From Flavobacterium anhuiense (GTDB lineage Bacteria > Bacteroidota > Bacteroidia > Flavobacteriales > Flavobacteriaceae): a DNA stretch of 63,281 nt. The position numbers and the translations under genes are program-made. The stretch is taken from contig NZ_FMVC01000008.1 of assembly GCF_900101855.1 (NCBI RefSeq), positions 198,285 through 261,565 of the forward strand. The letters are read 5' to 3'. Position 1 is the first letter of the stretch. Each line of letters opens with the position of its first letter. The notes beneath the pieces are model-generated. The model made no database searches. It worked only from the letters and a program-made list of their open reading frames with translations, and was not told the origin of the DNA. Of this stretch, positions 53,742 to 61,473 are shown in pieces.

Positions 53742-54023
53742 TTAGACTCCCGAAGCATTAACCTGTTTGATATATTCTGCTTTAAGCGTTTGAGGGAAAA
53801 GGTGTGAGATATTGCAGTGGCGCATTTCCATAAAAGATGAAACTGAAAAAACGTATACGTTAGAAATGGCATTTTTAGTTTCGATGCTTCCATTTATAAA
53901 TAACCGTTCAGCAAGGGCTAGGCACTTTTTAGCACGAACGATATTACCGCAGATAATATTTTTTTTAGTAATCTCAGCAAAGCGTTCTGCTTGTTTGTAG
54001 ATTGAGGTAACTTGATTTTTCAT
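53742..54023 (-). CDS. 93-aa helical protein at the head of the kdp operon
   Basis: The protein is soluble and mostly helical with no membrane segment. A TPR-like stretch 'AKKCLALAERLFING' and 'AISNVYVFSVSSFMEMRHC' are the most distinctive parts. I do not recognise it. It is the first frame after the regulator's terminator and 66 bp before the micropeptides, so it is probably co-transcribed with kdp and may regulate or assemble the pump. Confidence 0.7.
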   Translation of the reverse strand: MKNQVTSIYKQAERFAEITKKNIICGNIVRAKKCLALAERLFINGSIETKNAISNVYVFSVSSFMEMRHCNISHLFPQTLKAEYIKQVNASGV

Positions 54024-54138
54024 TTGGAATGAATTTTTAATGTTCTTCCTCTTTATGCCAAAAGATGTTCCGAAAAAGTCAAGTGATGTCTAAAGTGTTG
54101 TAAACAAAAGAAATGTAGTTTTGTGCCAAAAATTAGGC

Positions 54139-54170
54139 ATAAAAAAAGCCTATCATTTTGATAAGCTTTT
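54139..54170 (-). terminator. Terminator of the NtrC-type regulator gene
   Basis: AAAAGCCTATCA (54144-54155) and TGATAAGCTTTT (54159-54170) pair with one mismatch. On the minus strand a run of T follows. It separates the regulator transcript from the kdp operon. Confidence 0.75.
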
Positions 54171-54193
54171 CTCGTTTTGATATAGTATTTGCT

Positions 54194-54294
54194 AGCTCCA
54201 GAGGAGCGAAATATTTATAGAAGCAAATACGTATAATTACTCAAAGCTCCAGCGGGGCGACATATTAGAATGTTGGTGTCGCTCCTCTGGAGCT
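54194..54294. repeat. Dispersed repeat, CCAGCGG family, copy 2
   Basis: AGCTCCAGAGGAGCGA (54194-54209) pairs perfectly with TCGCTCCTCTGGAGCT (54279-54294). Inside are ATATTTATAG and CTCCAGCGGGGCGA words shared with copy 1 at 43821-43906. Confidence 0.75.
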
Positions 54295-54406
54295 TTTCAA
54301 ATCGAATTAAATATTGATTTTTGAAATTTGCCATTGCTATTGCCATTGGAATTTGGACCCGAGCGATAGCGAACAGGCGAAGCAATTTAAAAAATTGGAA
54401 TTTATT

Positions 54407-55750
54407 CTATTGAATCCCATATTCATCAATTTTTCTATACAAAGTTGCAATCCCAATTTCCAATAATCTAGCCGTTTCCGCCTTATTTCCTTTTGTATAA
54501 TTTAAAACCTTTTGAATATGGAGTTTCTCAACACTTTGCATGGAGAAAGCCGACATTGGTTTCGAATTATTTTCAGATTGATGCTGCATTTCATAAGGCA
54601 GAACATCTGCAGTCAAAGTATCGCCACTGCTTAAGATAACAGATCTCTCGATGACGTTTTTCAGTTCACGGATATTTCCTGGCCAGGAATAATTCTCTAA
54701 TTTCTGTAAAAAGTCATCCGCAATTTGTAGCGCTTTTTTATTCGTTTTTTCTGAAAATTGCTTCACGTAATAATTGGCTAATAACGGAATATCTTTAATT
54801 CTTTCTCGTAACGAAGGTAATTTGATTTCGAAGATATTCAAACGGAAATACAAATCAGAGCGAAAACGATGTTCGTCGCTTTCTATCTTTAAATCACGGT
54901 TTGTAGCGGCAATTAACCTAAAATGTGATTTTTTTGGAGTCGTGTCACCAACGGGAATATATTCAGAAGTTTCTAAAACACGCAATAATTTTGCCTGAAG
55001 ATCAATTGGCATTTCACCAATTTCATCTAAGAATAAAGTTCCACCGTTTGCTTCTTCAATAAAACCTTTTTTATCTTTTACAGCTCCCGTAAAAGAGCCT
55101 TGTTTATGACCGAAAAGCTCGCTTTCTAAAATTTCTTTTGTGAAAGTGCTGCAGTTCAGCGCCACAAAAGATTTTCCTGCACGATTGCTGTTTTCATGAA
55201 TAGCTTGCGCAAAAACTTCTTTCCCTGTTCCAGTCTCACCAGTCAATAAAACAGTCGAATCGGTTTTGGCTACTTTTTGTGCCAAATCAATAACCTGTTC
55301 GATTCCTTTTGATTTACCAATTATGGTATTAAAAGAATATTTATCGTTGATTCGTTTTTCAAGCTGTTGGACTTTTTTCTGCAAATGCACTTTTTCAACG
55401 GCTTTATACAGAAGCGGAATAATTTTATCGTTATCGTCGCCTTTTACAATATAATCGAATGCGCCATTTTTCATTGCCTGGACACCATCTGGAATATTTC
55501 CGAAAGCCGTCAGCAGAATTACTTCTGTTAAAGGAAAACTGTTTTTTATGTTTTGAAGAAAATCGACACCGTTTCCGTCAGGAAGTTTTACATCGCACAA
55601 AACGACATCAATTTCGGTTTGTTCCAATTTTTTGAAACCCGATTTTAAATCTTTCGCTTCAAAAACTTCAAATCCTTCCGATTTTATAATTCGCGCCAGC
55701 AGACTTCTTAGTTTTTCTTCGTCGTCTATAATTAAAATTTTATGTGTCAT
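54407..55750 (-). CDS. NtrC-family sigma-54-dependent response regulator
   Basis: The protein is 447 aa. A receiver domain (phosphoacceptor Asp53 in 'VVLCDVKLPDG') is followed by an AAA+ sigma-54 interaction domain (Walker A 'GETGTGKE', 'GSFTGA' loop in place of GAFTGA, Walker B 'GGTLFLDEIGEM') and a Fis-type HTH ('NKAETARLLEIGIATLYRKI'). Kdp loci normally use the OmpR-type regulator KdpE; none is present. I infer this protein takes its place, paired with the kinase at 43995-45710. Confidence 0.92.
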   Translation of the reverse strand: MTHKILIIDDEEKLRSLLARIIKSEGFEVFEAKDLKSGFKKLEQTEIDVVLCDVKLPDGNGVDFLQNIKNSFPLTEVILLTAFGNIPDGVQAMKNGAFDYIVKGDDNDKIIPLLYKAVEKVHLQKKVQQLEKRINDKYSFNTIIGKSKGIEQVIDLAQKVAKTDSTVLLTGETGTGKEVFAQAIHENSNRAGKSFVALNCSTFTKEILESELFGHKQGSFTGAVKDKKGFIEEANGGTLFLDEIGEMPIDLQAKLLRVLETSEYIPVGDTTPKKSHFRLIAATNRDLKIESDEHRFRSDLYFRLNIFEIKLPSLRERIKDIPLLANYYVKQFSEKTNKKALQIADDFLQKLENYSWPGNIRELKNVIERSVILSSGDTLTADVLPYEMQHQSENNSKPMSAFSMQSVEKLHIQKVLNYTKGNKAETARLLEIGIATLYRKIDEYGIQ

Positions 55751-55789
55751 TTTACAGATAAGCTAAAACCGAATTAGTGTTTTGATGTA

Positions 55790-55797
55790 CAAATTTA
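55790..55797 (-). promoter_or_regulatory. Candidate -7 box for the NtrC-type regulator
   Basis: TAAATTTG on the minus strand matches the -7 consensus and lies 40 bp before the start codon. No -33 TTG is at the expected place. Confidence 0.45.
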
Positions 55798-55867
55798 GGT
55801 TTAAAATCTGTTCGCTTTTTTGATTGGGAAGAAATTATTTCTACGTTTTGATTTTAATATTTTATTT

Positions 55868-56007
55868 AAACACATAGAAACATAGTTTTTTTCTTTACTA
55901 AAAAAGAATACCAAAAAGAAACTAGTTTCTAACACATAGAGCGCTATGTGCATTAATGCAAGTGAAACGCCTTTCAAAAGTAACAAAATCTATGTCTCCA
56001 TGTGTTT
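55868..56007. repeat. ACACATAG-family element, copy 2 (inverted)
   Basis: AAACACATAGAAACATAG (55868-55885) and CTATGTCTCCATGTGTTT (55990-56007, two mismatches) are the ends, and CACATAG/CTATGTG (55933-55950) is the centre. The whole element is the reverse complement of copy 1, including GCAAGTGAAACG and CTTTACTAAAAAAGA segments. Confidence 0.8.
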
Positions 56008-56032
56008 AAGAAATTATACTCAACGAAAAAAC

Positions 56033-59000
56033 TTAATCAATTTCCTTCTCGTTGTCCTTTATAAAAGTGTCAATATTCATTAAAAGAGGGTCAAATACAA
56101 TGCGTTGAGGTTTGTTTTTGAATTTAATTTTGCCTTTAACTATATTGTTTTGGATTGGAAATGTGTAGCGAAATAACTTTCCGCTTTCATCATAAATTCC
56201 AATATCTATTGTTTTGTCATTGTTGATCTGCTTTCGAATTCCTGTTGCGTTTTCAATATATTTTTTAGTATCTGCTTTAAAAGAAACTTCATAAAAGCCA
56301 TTCTTTTTGACACTTTCAACTTCAGAAATTTTAGAAGAATACGTAATAATCTTTTTAAACATTTCATCTAATTTAGGATGCAATTTAATATCTGCAACAG
56401 CATAAATTTCCTTTAATAAACTTTCAGAATCAGGAATCGGATTTGGATATTTCGAATGGTTCAGGAAATTCTGTAAAGCCAGATTTACTTTTTCTTCGCC
56501 AATTAAAACTCTTAGCTGATGCATAACCAGCATTCCTTTATCATAAGGCAAATGTGGAGTTTCATAATTTGTTTTATATAAAGGAGTTTCGGGCTCATAA
56601 CTTCGACTGCTTAAATACAAATCCAGATGAATTTTTAAAGTTTCTAAAGCTTTCTCTAAACCATGTTCTTTTTCATACAACATCAATTCGGTGTATTGGG
56701 CGAGAGTTTCGGTCAAAATCCAACTTCCTTCTTTTTGTTCGGGACTGATTTGCGCATTTCCCCACCATTCGTGCGACAATTCATGCGCCGTTAATTGATT
56801 GATGACATCTTCCTTATCTCGATTATTCAAGTTGCTGTAAAAACCAAAATTCTCTTTCATAAAAACTGTAGATGGATAAGAAGTTGCAGCAAATCCATCC
56901 GCGAAAGCAGAAACTTCGGCATAACGAATGGTTTTGTATGGATATTTTCCAAAATTGTTTTGGCAATAATTTAACGTATTTTTTACATCTTGAATCAGTT
57001 TAGCAACATTTCGAGAATGTCTTTTATCATAATAAACTTCAATAGAGATGCCTTTATAGTTTGTTTTTTGAATTTGATATTCGGCAGAAGAAAAAGCAAA
57101 TCGGAACGGAATTTTTCCATTAGATTTATAATGAAAATAATTTCGGTTGTCTTTTTTCCAATTTCCAACTAAATCGCCAATTCCAATTGCGGTTTGATTT
57201 TTAGAAGTAGAAACCACAACATCATAATCAATAAAATCATTTGTTGTTTTAGACTTGTCCTCAAGTCGCTTAAGCGGAGTCTGTGGTTTTAAATGCCTTT
57301 TTTCCCGCTCCTTTTTACTGCTGATTTCGTTAGAATCTTGATAACCAAAAGTTGGAAAGTAACGGCTTATTCGCATAAACGAACCATTTTCAATTATAGA
57401 ATTAAATGCAGTATGCCCTTTAAATGGCGACCAAGTTGAGGTAAAAGCAAAACTCATTTTCATTTTCTGATGAGGTTGCAAAGGCTTTTCCAATTGATAC
57501 CAATAATGATGAAATTCAGAAACATCATCCAGATTTTTCGCATTCTCAATTTCAACAGAAGTCAGTTTCGAATTTCGATCTATATATAGGAGTAAACTAT
57601 CAATTGGTTTTTCCGAATTATTGATCAATTCATAAGTGCCGCTTACTTCATAACGATTTTCTTCAGGAAACAAATCGACTTTACTCTTTACAGTAATAAT
57701 CGTTGGCTGTGCAAAATTTGTATATTTTTTAAATTGGAGTTCATATTGTTCGCTCCAATTGTTAAAATCATCTTTTGTCAAGTATGGATATTCGATATTC
57801 GTTTTATAAAAAAGATAGCTTCCAAAACCAATGAAAAGAATAATTCCCAAAACAAAAGTTATTTTCTGAATGGAATTAAACGAATTTCTTCGAATGGTTT
57901 TCAGAATGGAAGAATTTCGTTTCCATAAAATTCCGGTCAATGTAAGCAGAATCAAAGTCAATCCAGAATTGTAGAGCATCGAAATATGAAATGGATAAGT
58001 ATAACTTCCGAAACCATTCAAATCAAAATATTCCCTTTTGAAAGAATCTCCAAATCGAAATAATGTGTGTGTGATTCCCAATTGTTGTCCAATTCCGGTG
58101 CAAAACAAAATCACAATAAAAGCAGAAACAGCTAATCCTAAATATTTGTTTTTAACGAAAGTTTGAATGGCAATCACCAAAATTGAAATCAAAAACAAAG
58201 GAAAGCCAATATAATAAAACATTGAAAAGTAAAGACCAGCTTCAATTGGCGCATTGGCATGTATAATCTGAAAACCAATTCCAATCAAAACACTAATTCC
58301 AATCAAGATTAACGGAATCATAAAAAGCACTGTCAATTTCGAAAGTAAAACGATTAGCTGAGAATATGGTGCTGTATTTTCAAGCATTTCAAATCTCGAA
58401 TTTTCACTTCTATTCAATAATTCACTGCTGTAAAAAAGAATAATCAGAATCAAGATGAATGGCAGGCGATCCATTATGGTTGAAATCATCAAAGCCGTAT
58501 CGGTAATTTTTTCCGCCAATCTGATTCCACCGTCAATCTCATCTGAAATCTCAATCATTAATAATCCCGAAAGTAAAATTACAATCAGTAAAAATGGAAT
58601 TCCTTTTAAAATCAAATAAATATCCATTTTCAAATTGCTTTTAAAAACAGCCCAATTATGTTTTGAGGTTTTAAATTCAAGCTGTTTCGGAATTACAGCA
58701 GAATATGTTTTTGTTTCTTTCGCATTGGTTTTAATGGTTTTTACCTTTTTAGTTTTTGTTTTTCGAAAAGAAAACATTTTATAAGAAGCAAAAATCAGAA
58801 GGAAAGAAAAGCAAATCCATAAGATTCGATTGAATAAAAAGTTGCCCGAAAGCGAAATCAGTTGGGTGTTTTTTTCTATTGATGTCCAATATCTCGTTTG
58901 TTCCAAAAAAGCTGCCAAACCAAACGGATCTATTTTTGCTGCCAATGACATCGCTTTCGCGGAAGACGGAGATGCGTTTGCAAATAATGGCGAATTAGAA

Positions 59001-59572
59001 AAAATCGAGCCCGCTATATATAATAGGTAGATGAATAATCCGCCAACGTAAACAAAAAGTTTGCTTCGCGTAAGCCAAGCTAAGGTTGCAAGAATCGAAA
59101 GGCATAAAAGAATATTAGGAATAACAATAATCAGATACGGCCAGACGTAATTTAGAATTTCAAACGGACCAATTTCACTTTTAGGAATCCAAGACATTTG
59201 ATGTCCGATAATCATTCCGATGATGAACATTCCAAAAGAAGAAACCGATAGAATGAAAGCCGTGATAAATTTACTTCCTAAATAATAAAATTTAGAAATA
59301 GGAGAAGAGAAGATTATTGCATCAAATTTGGTTTCGTATTCTTTTAAAAAATGCTGTGCAACAAGAAGTGTGGTGGAGAAAATAGTCATTAGCGAAATCA
59401 AACCAATCGCATAAGTTAATGTAAATGGACTGTTTTTGTAAGCTCCCGAAAACGAAAAGTTCGCAAAAGCACTCACAAAAAATCCTAAAACCAAATAAAT
59501 GATAAATGTGGCATAAAATGTCCAGTTTCTGGTATTGTTATGCCATTCAAATTGAATTAATTTAGAAAGCAT
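56033..59572 (-). CDS. ABC transporter permease fused to an M1-type metallopeptidase
   Basis: The protein is 1179 aa from ATG 59572, 4 bp after the ATPase stop; an upstream frame overlapping the ATPase is not used. The N-terminal half is an ABC-2-type permease with about 12 membrane helices in two sets. The C-terminal half is a periplasmic aminopeptidase N-like domain. The zinc site is 'HELSHEWWGN' (His930, Glu931, His934) with Glu955 in 'WILTETLAQY', spaced 20 residues rather than the usual 18, and the GAMEN motif is replaced by 'ADGFAATSYP'. The fusion is known in Bacteroidetes; its substrate is not. Confidence 0.88.
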   Translation of the reverse strand: MLSKLIQFEWHNNTRNWTFYATFIIYLVLGFFVSAFANFSFSGAYKNSPFTLTYAIGLISLMTIFSTTLLVAQHFLKEYETKFDAIIFSSPISKFYYLGSKFITAFILSVSSFGMFIIGMIIGHQMSWIPKSEIGPFEILNYVWPYLIIVIPNILLCLSILATLAWLTRSKLFVYVGGLFIYLLYIAGSIFSNSPLFANASPSSAKAMSLAAKIDPFGLAAFLEQTRYWTSIEKNTQLISLSGNFLFNRILWICFSFLLIFASYKMFSFRKTKTKKVKTIKTNAKETKTYSAVIPKQLEFKTSKHNWAVFKSNLKMDIYLILKGIPFLLIVILLSGLLMIEISDEIDGGIRLAEKITDTALMISTIMDRLPFILILIILFYSSELLNRSENSRFEMLENTAPYSQLIVLLSKLTVLFMIPLILIGISVLIGIGFQIIHANAPIEAGLYFSMFYYIGFPLFLISILVIAIQTFVKNKYLGLAVSAFIVILFCTGIGQQLGITHTLFRFGDSFKREYFDLNGFGSYTYPFHISMLYNSGLTLILLTLTGILWKRNSSILKTIRRNSFNSIQKITFVLGIILFIGFGSYLFYKTNIEYPYLTKDDFNNWSEQYELQFKKYTNFAQPTIITVKSKVDLFPEENRYEVSGTYELINNSEKPIDSLLLYIDRNSKLTSVEIENAKNLDDVSEFHHYWYQLEKPLQPHQKMKMSFAFTSTWSPFKGHTAFNSIIENGSFMRISRYFPTFGYQDSNEISSKKEREKRHLKPQTPLKRLEDKSKTTNDFIDYDVVVSTSKNQTAIGIGDLVGNWKKDNRNYFHYKSNGKIPFRFAFSSAEYQIQKTNYKGISIEVYYDKRHSRNVAKLIQDVKNTLNYCQNNFGKYPYKTIRYAEVSAFADGFAATSYPSTVFMKENFGFYSNLNNRDKEDVINQLTAHELSHEWWGNAQISPEQKEGSWILTETLAQYTELMLYEKEHGLEKALETLKIHLDLYLSSRSYEPETPLYKTNYETPHLPYDKGMLVMHQLRVLIGEEKVNLALQNFLNHSKYPNPIPDSESLLKEIYAVADIKLHPKLDEMFKKIITYSSKISEVESVKKNGFYEVSFKADTKKYIENATGIRKQINNDKTIDIGIYDESGKLFRYTFPIQNNIVKGKIKFKNKPQRIVFDPLLMNIDTFIKDNEKEID

Positions 59573-59576
59573 AACG

Positions 59577-60461
59577 TTATTTTTTAAAATGATTTTGCGA
59601 TAATATATTAAAGTAAACATCGCTTAAATCTGGAGAAGTCAGTTCGAAACCAGAATCAGGCTGTTGTTCAGAGAAAACATGAATGTTGATTTTTCCTGAA
59701 TTCAAATGAGAAGAAATAATATTAAAATGTTCTTGATGTTCTTTCAGTTCATTTTTATGAATCGCTTTTATCCAGAGTTTTCCTTTCAAAGAATCTACCG
59801 CTTCATTTGGATTTCCTTCCAAAATCAATTTCCCATTAGAAATAATTGCCATTTTGGTACATAAATCGCGAACATCTTCTACAATATGTGTAGATAGAAC
59901 TACAATAATGCTTTCACCTATTTCACTCAAGAGATTATTGAAACGGTTTCGTTCTTCAGGATCAAGCCCAGCAGTTGGTTCATCCACAATAATAATTTTC
60001 GGACTACCCAATAAGGCCTGTGCAATTCCAAAACGCTGACGCATTCCACCAGAAAAAGAATTTACGGCTTTGTCTTTGTGTTGTAATAAATTGGTTTGTT
60101 GCAGCAAATACAAAATCTGGTCATGTCGTTCTTTCTTATGGACAATTCCTTTCAAAATTGCCAAATGATCAAGAAGGCGATAAGCAGAAATTTTTGGATA
60201 AACGCCAAATTCCTGCGGAAGATATCCGAGATTTTCTCTAATAAACATTGGGTTTTCGATAACGTTTATGCCGTTAAATTCGATAATTCCAGAAGTTGGT
60301 TCTTGCAAAGCAGTAATGGTTCGCATTAAAGTTGATTTTCCTGCACCGTTCGGACCCAATAAGCCAAACATTCCGTTTGAAATTTCAAGCGATAAATGGT
60401 CAATCGCTTGTGTGCCGTTCTCATACGTTTTACTGAGATTTTTGATTGTTAAACTGTTCAT
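59577..60461 (-). CDS. ABC transporter ATP-binding protein
   Basis: The protein is 294 aa. It has Walker A 'GPNGAGKST', the signature 'SGGMRQRFG', Walker B 'IIIVDEPTAGLDPEERN', and an extra C-terminal region. It is of the ABC-2 exporter type (CcmA/NatA-like). It lies immediately upstream of the permease/peptidase fusion and forms a two-gene operon with it. Confidence 0.95.
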   Translation of the reverse strand: MNSLTIKNLSKTYENGTQAIDHLSLEISNGMFGLLGPNGAGKSTLMRTITALQEPTSGIIEFNGINVIENPMFIRENLGYLPQEFGVYPKISAYRLLDHLAILKGIVHKKERHDQILYLLQQTNLLQHKDKAVNSFSGGMRQRFGIAQALLGSPKIIIVDEPTAGLDPEERNRFNNLLSEIGESIIVVLSTHIVEDVRDLCTKMAIISNGKLILEGNPNEAVDSLKGKLWIKAIHKNELKEHQEHFNIISSHLNSGKINIHVFSEQQPDSGFELTSPDLSDVYFNILSQNHFKK

Positions 60462-60575
60462 TTTTTGATTGATTTTTGATGATGATATAAATGATGATTT
60501 GAAATTTTGGGCAATAAAAGTCCTGTCGGCCTCAAAAAGCCGATTTTTAGATTCAGAAAATTTGATTAAAAAAAA

Positions 60576-60782
60576 CTACTCGCTTACATATTCTAAAATA
60601 TCACCAGGCTGGCAGTCCAGGATTTTGCAAATAGCTTCGAGAGTATCAAATCGAATACCTTTTGCCTTTCCAGTTTTTAGAATCGATAAATTAGCAGGCG
60701 TTATATCTAATTTCTCTGCCAATTCTTTACTCTGCATCTTGCGTTTGGCAAGCATTACATCAACATTTACAATTATTGGCAT
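60576..60782 (-). CDS. Small XRE-family HTH regulator (YozG-like)
   Basis: The protein is 68 aa, essentially one helix-turn-helix: 'SKELAEKLDITPANLSILKTGKAKGIRFDTLEAICKILDCQPGDILEY'. The start is 2 bp after the DUF2975 stop, so they are co-translated. DUF2975 membrane proteins and this type of regulator form a conserved pair in Firmicutes and Bacteroidetes. The target is unknown. Confidence 0.92.
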   Translation of the reverse strand: MPIIVNVDVMLAKRKMQSKELAEKLDITPANLSILKTGKAKGIRFDTLEAICKILDCQPGDILEYVSE

Positions 60783-60784
60783 AG

Positions 60785-61300
60785 CTATATAAATAAGTCT
60801 TGTTCGTTTTGAAGGTTTAAACCTTGTTTAAAAATGGCAGCTAAAAAATAAGCAAAAGCGCCAAGCATTCCGTGCAATATGATAAAAAGTGCCACTTCAT
60901 TATCTAAAGGAACAAAGAAGAAAGCAAAAAATATAACAATACTCGGAATGAATAAATTGGATAAATAAAAGCGTTTTAAGTGCAAAACTCCATTTTGAGT
61001 AAATAATTTTGGCTGAAAGAAAATCTTAAAGACATTACTACTCAGTAAAAAGAAAAGTCCGTAAAGACTTAGCGGAGCCAAAAAATCAAAGAGAATATAC
61101 GGCAGATTGTAATCGCCCAACATTACAGGATGCGTAGTAAACGGATAACAAACCTGAAAATACTTTCCGTTATCTTTAAATGTTAGAAATAACCCTGTAA
61201 CTAAAGTAAAAACCGAGTAAGCGGCCAAGAAAAAATAAACTACAGCCAAGAATCGGGTAAAATAAAACAATATTCTAGAAACAATATGAGTAGTCTTCAT
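60785..61300 (-). CDS. DUF2975 membrane protein
   Basis: The protein is 171 aa with four predicted membrane helices (about 11-35, 66-88, 108-129, 135-155). The segment 'LFTQNGVLHLKRFYLSNL' is typical of DUF2975. The function is unknown. A near-consensus promoter is directly upstream, and the HTH gene follows, which probably regulates this operon. Confidence 0.85.
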   Translation of the reverse strand: MKTTHIVSRILFYFTRFLAVVYFFLAAYSVFTLVTGLFLTFKDNGKYFQVCYPFTTHPVMLGDYNLPYILFDFLAPLSLYGLFFLLSSNVFKIFFQPKLFTQNGVLHLKRFYLSNLFIPSIVIFFAFFFVPLDNEVALFIILHGMLGAFAYFLAAIFKQGLNLQNEQDLFI

Positions 61301-61325
61301 ACAATGAAAAATTAAATTGATATTG

Positions 61326-61354
61326 CAAATGTATAATTAATTATTTTAAAACAA
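61326..61354 (-). promoter_or_regulatory. Promoter of the DUF2975-HTH operon
   Basis: On the minus strand TTG (61354-61352), an 18-bp spacer and TACATTTG (61333-61326) match the Bacteroidetes -33/-7 pattern. The start codon is 26 bp downstream. This is one of the best promoters in the window. Confidence 0.65.
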
Positions 61355-61446
61355 TAATTAATTATTAAAAATTAGATATTTTGAATCATTTGAGAATATT
61401 ATAATTCTATTAACATTAGAAAACAAAGGCGTTTGCATAAATGAGT

Positions 61447-61454
61447 TAATTTTG
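61447..61454 (+). promoter_or_regulatory. Candidate -7 box for the LLM monooxygenase
   Basis: TAATTTTG is an exact -7 match, 20 bp before the ATG at 61474. The TTTG at 61432-61435 is too close (11 bp) to be its -33. Confidence 0.45.
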
Positions 61455-61473
61455 CATTTTAGCCTTAATTTAT

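Larger units (their letters stand above)
54024..54406. promoter_or_regulatory. 383-bp kdp operon promoter region and repeat
   Basis: There is no gene. It contains the terminator of the regulator gene (54139-54170), a CCAGCGG/CTCCAGAGG repeat (54194-54294), and the presumed kdp promoter between 54024 and 54130. On the minus strand TTGGCAC (54129-54123) resembles a sigma-54 -24 box, but the -12 GC is missing. No TAnnTTTG box is seen either. Confidence 0.4.

Noticed and set aside
54118..54128. Complete sigma-54 promoter for kdp
   Set aside because: The -24 half is good, but the -12 GC is absent, so I report it only as a weak lead.
54141..54154. GG-N10-GC pattern on the minus strand near 54.15 kb
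   Set aside because: It falls inside the regulator's terminator hairpin, and the flanking bases do not fit a sigma-54 site.
55801..55986. 61-codon frame upstream of the NtrC-type regulator
   Set aside because: It lies across the ACACATAG repeat, whose other copy at 51.5 kb has no such frame.
38290..56010. CRISPR array or transposase gene as source of the repeats
   Set aside because: The repeats have no regular spacer pattern, and no transposase, integrase or Cas gene is found in the window.
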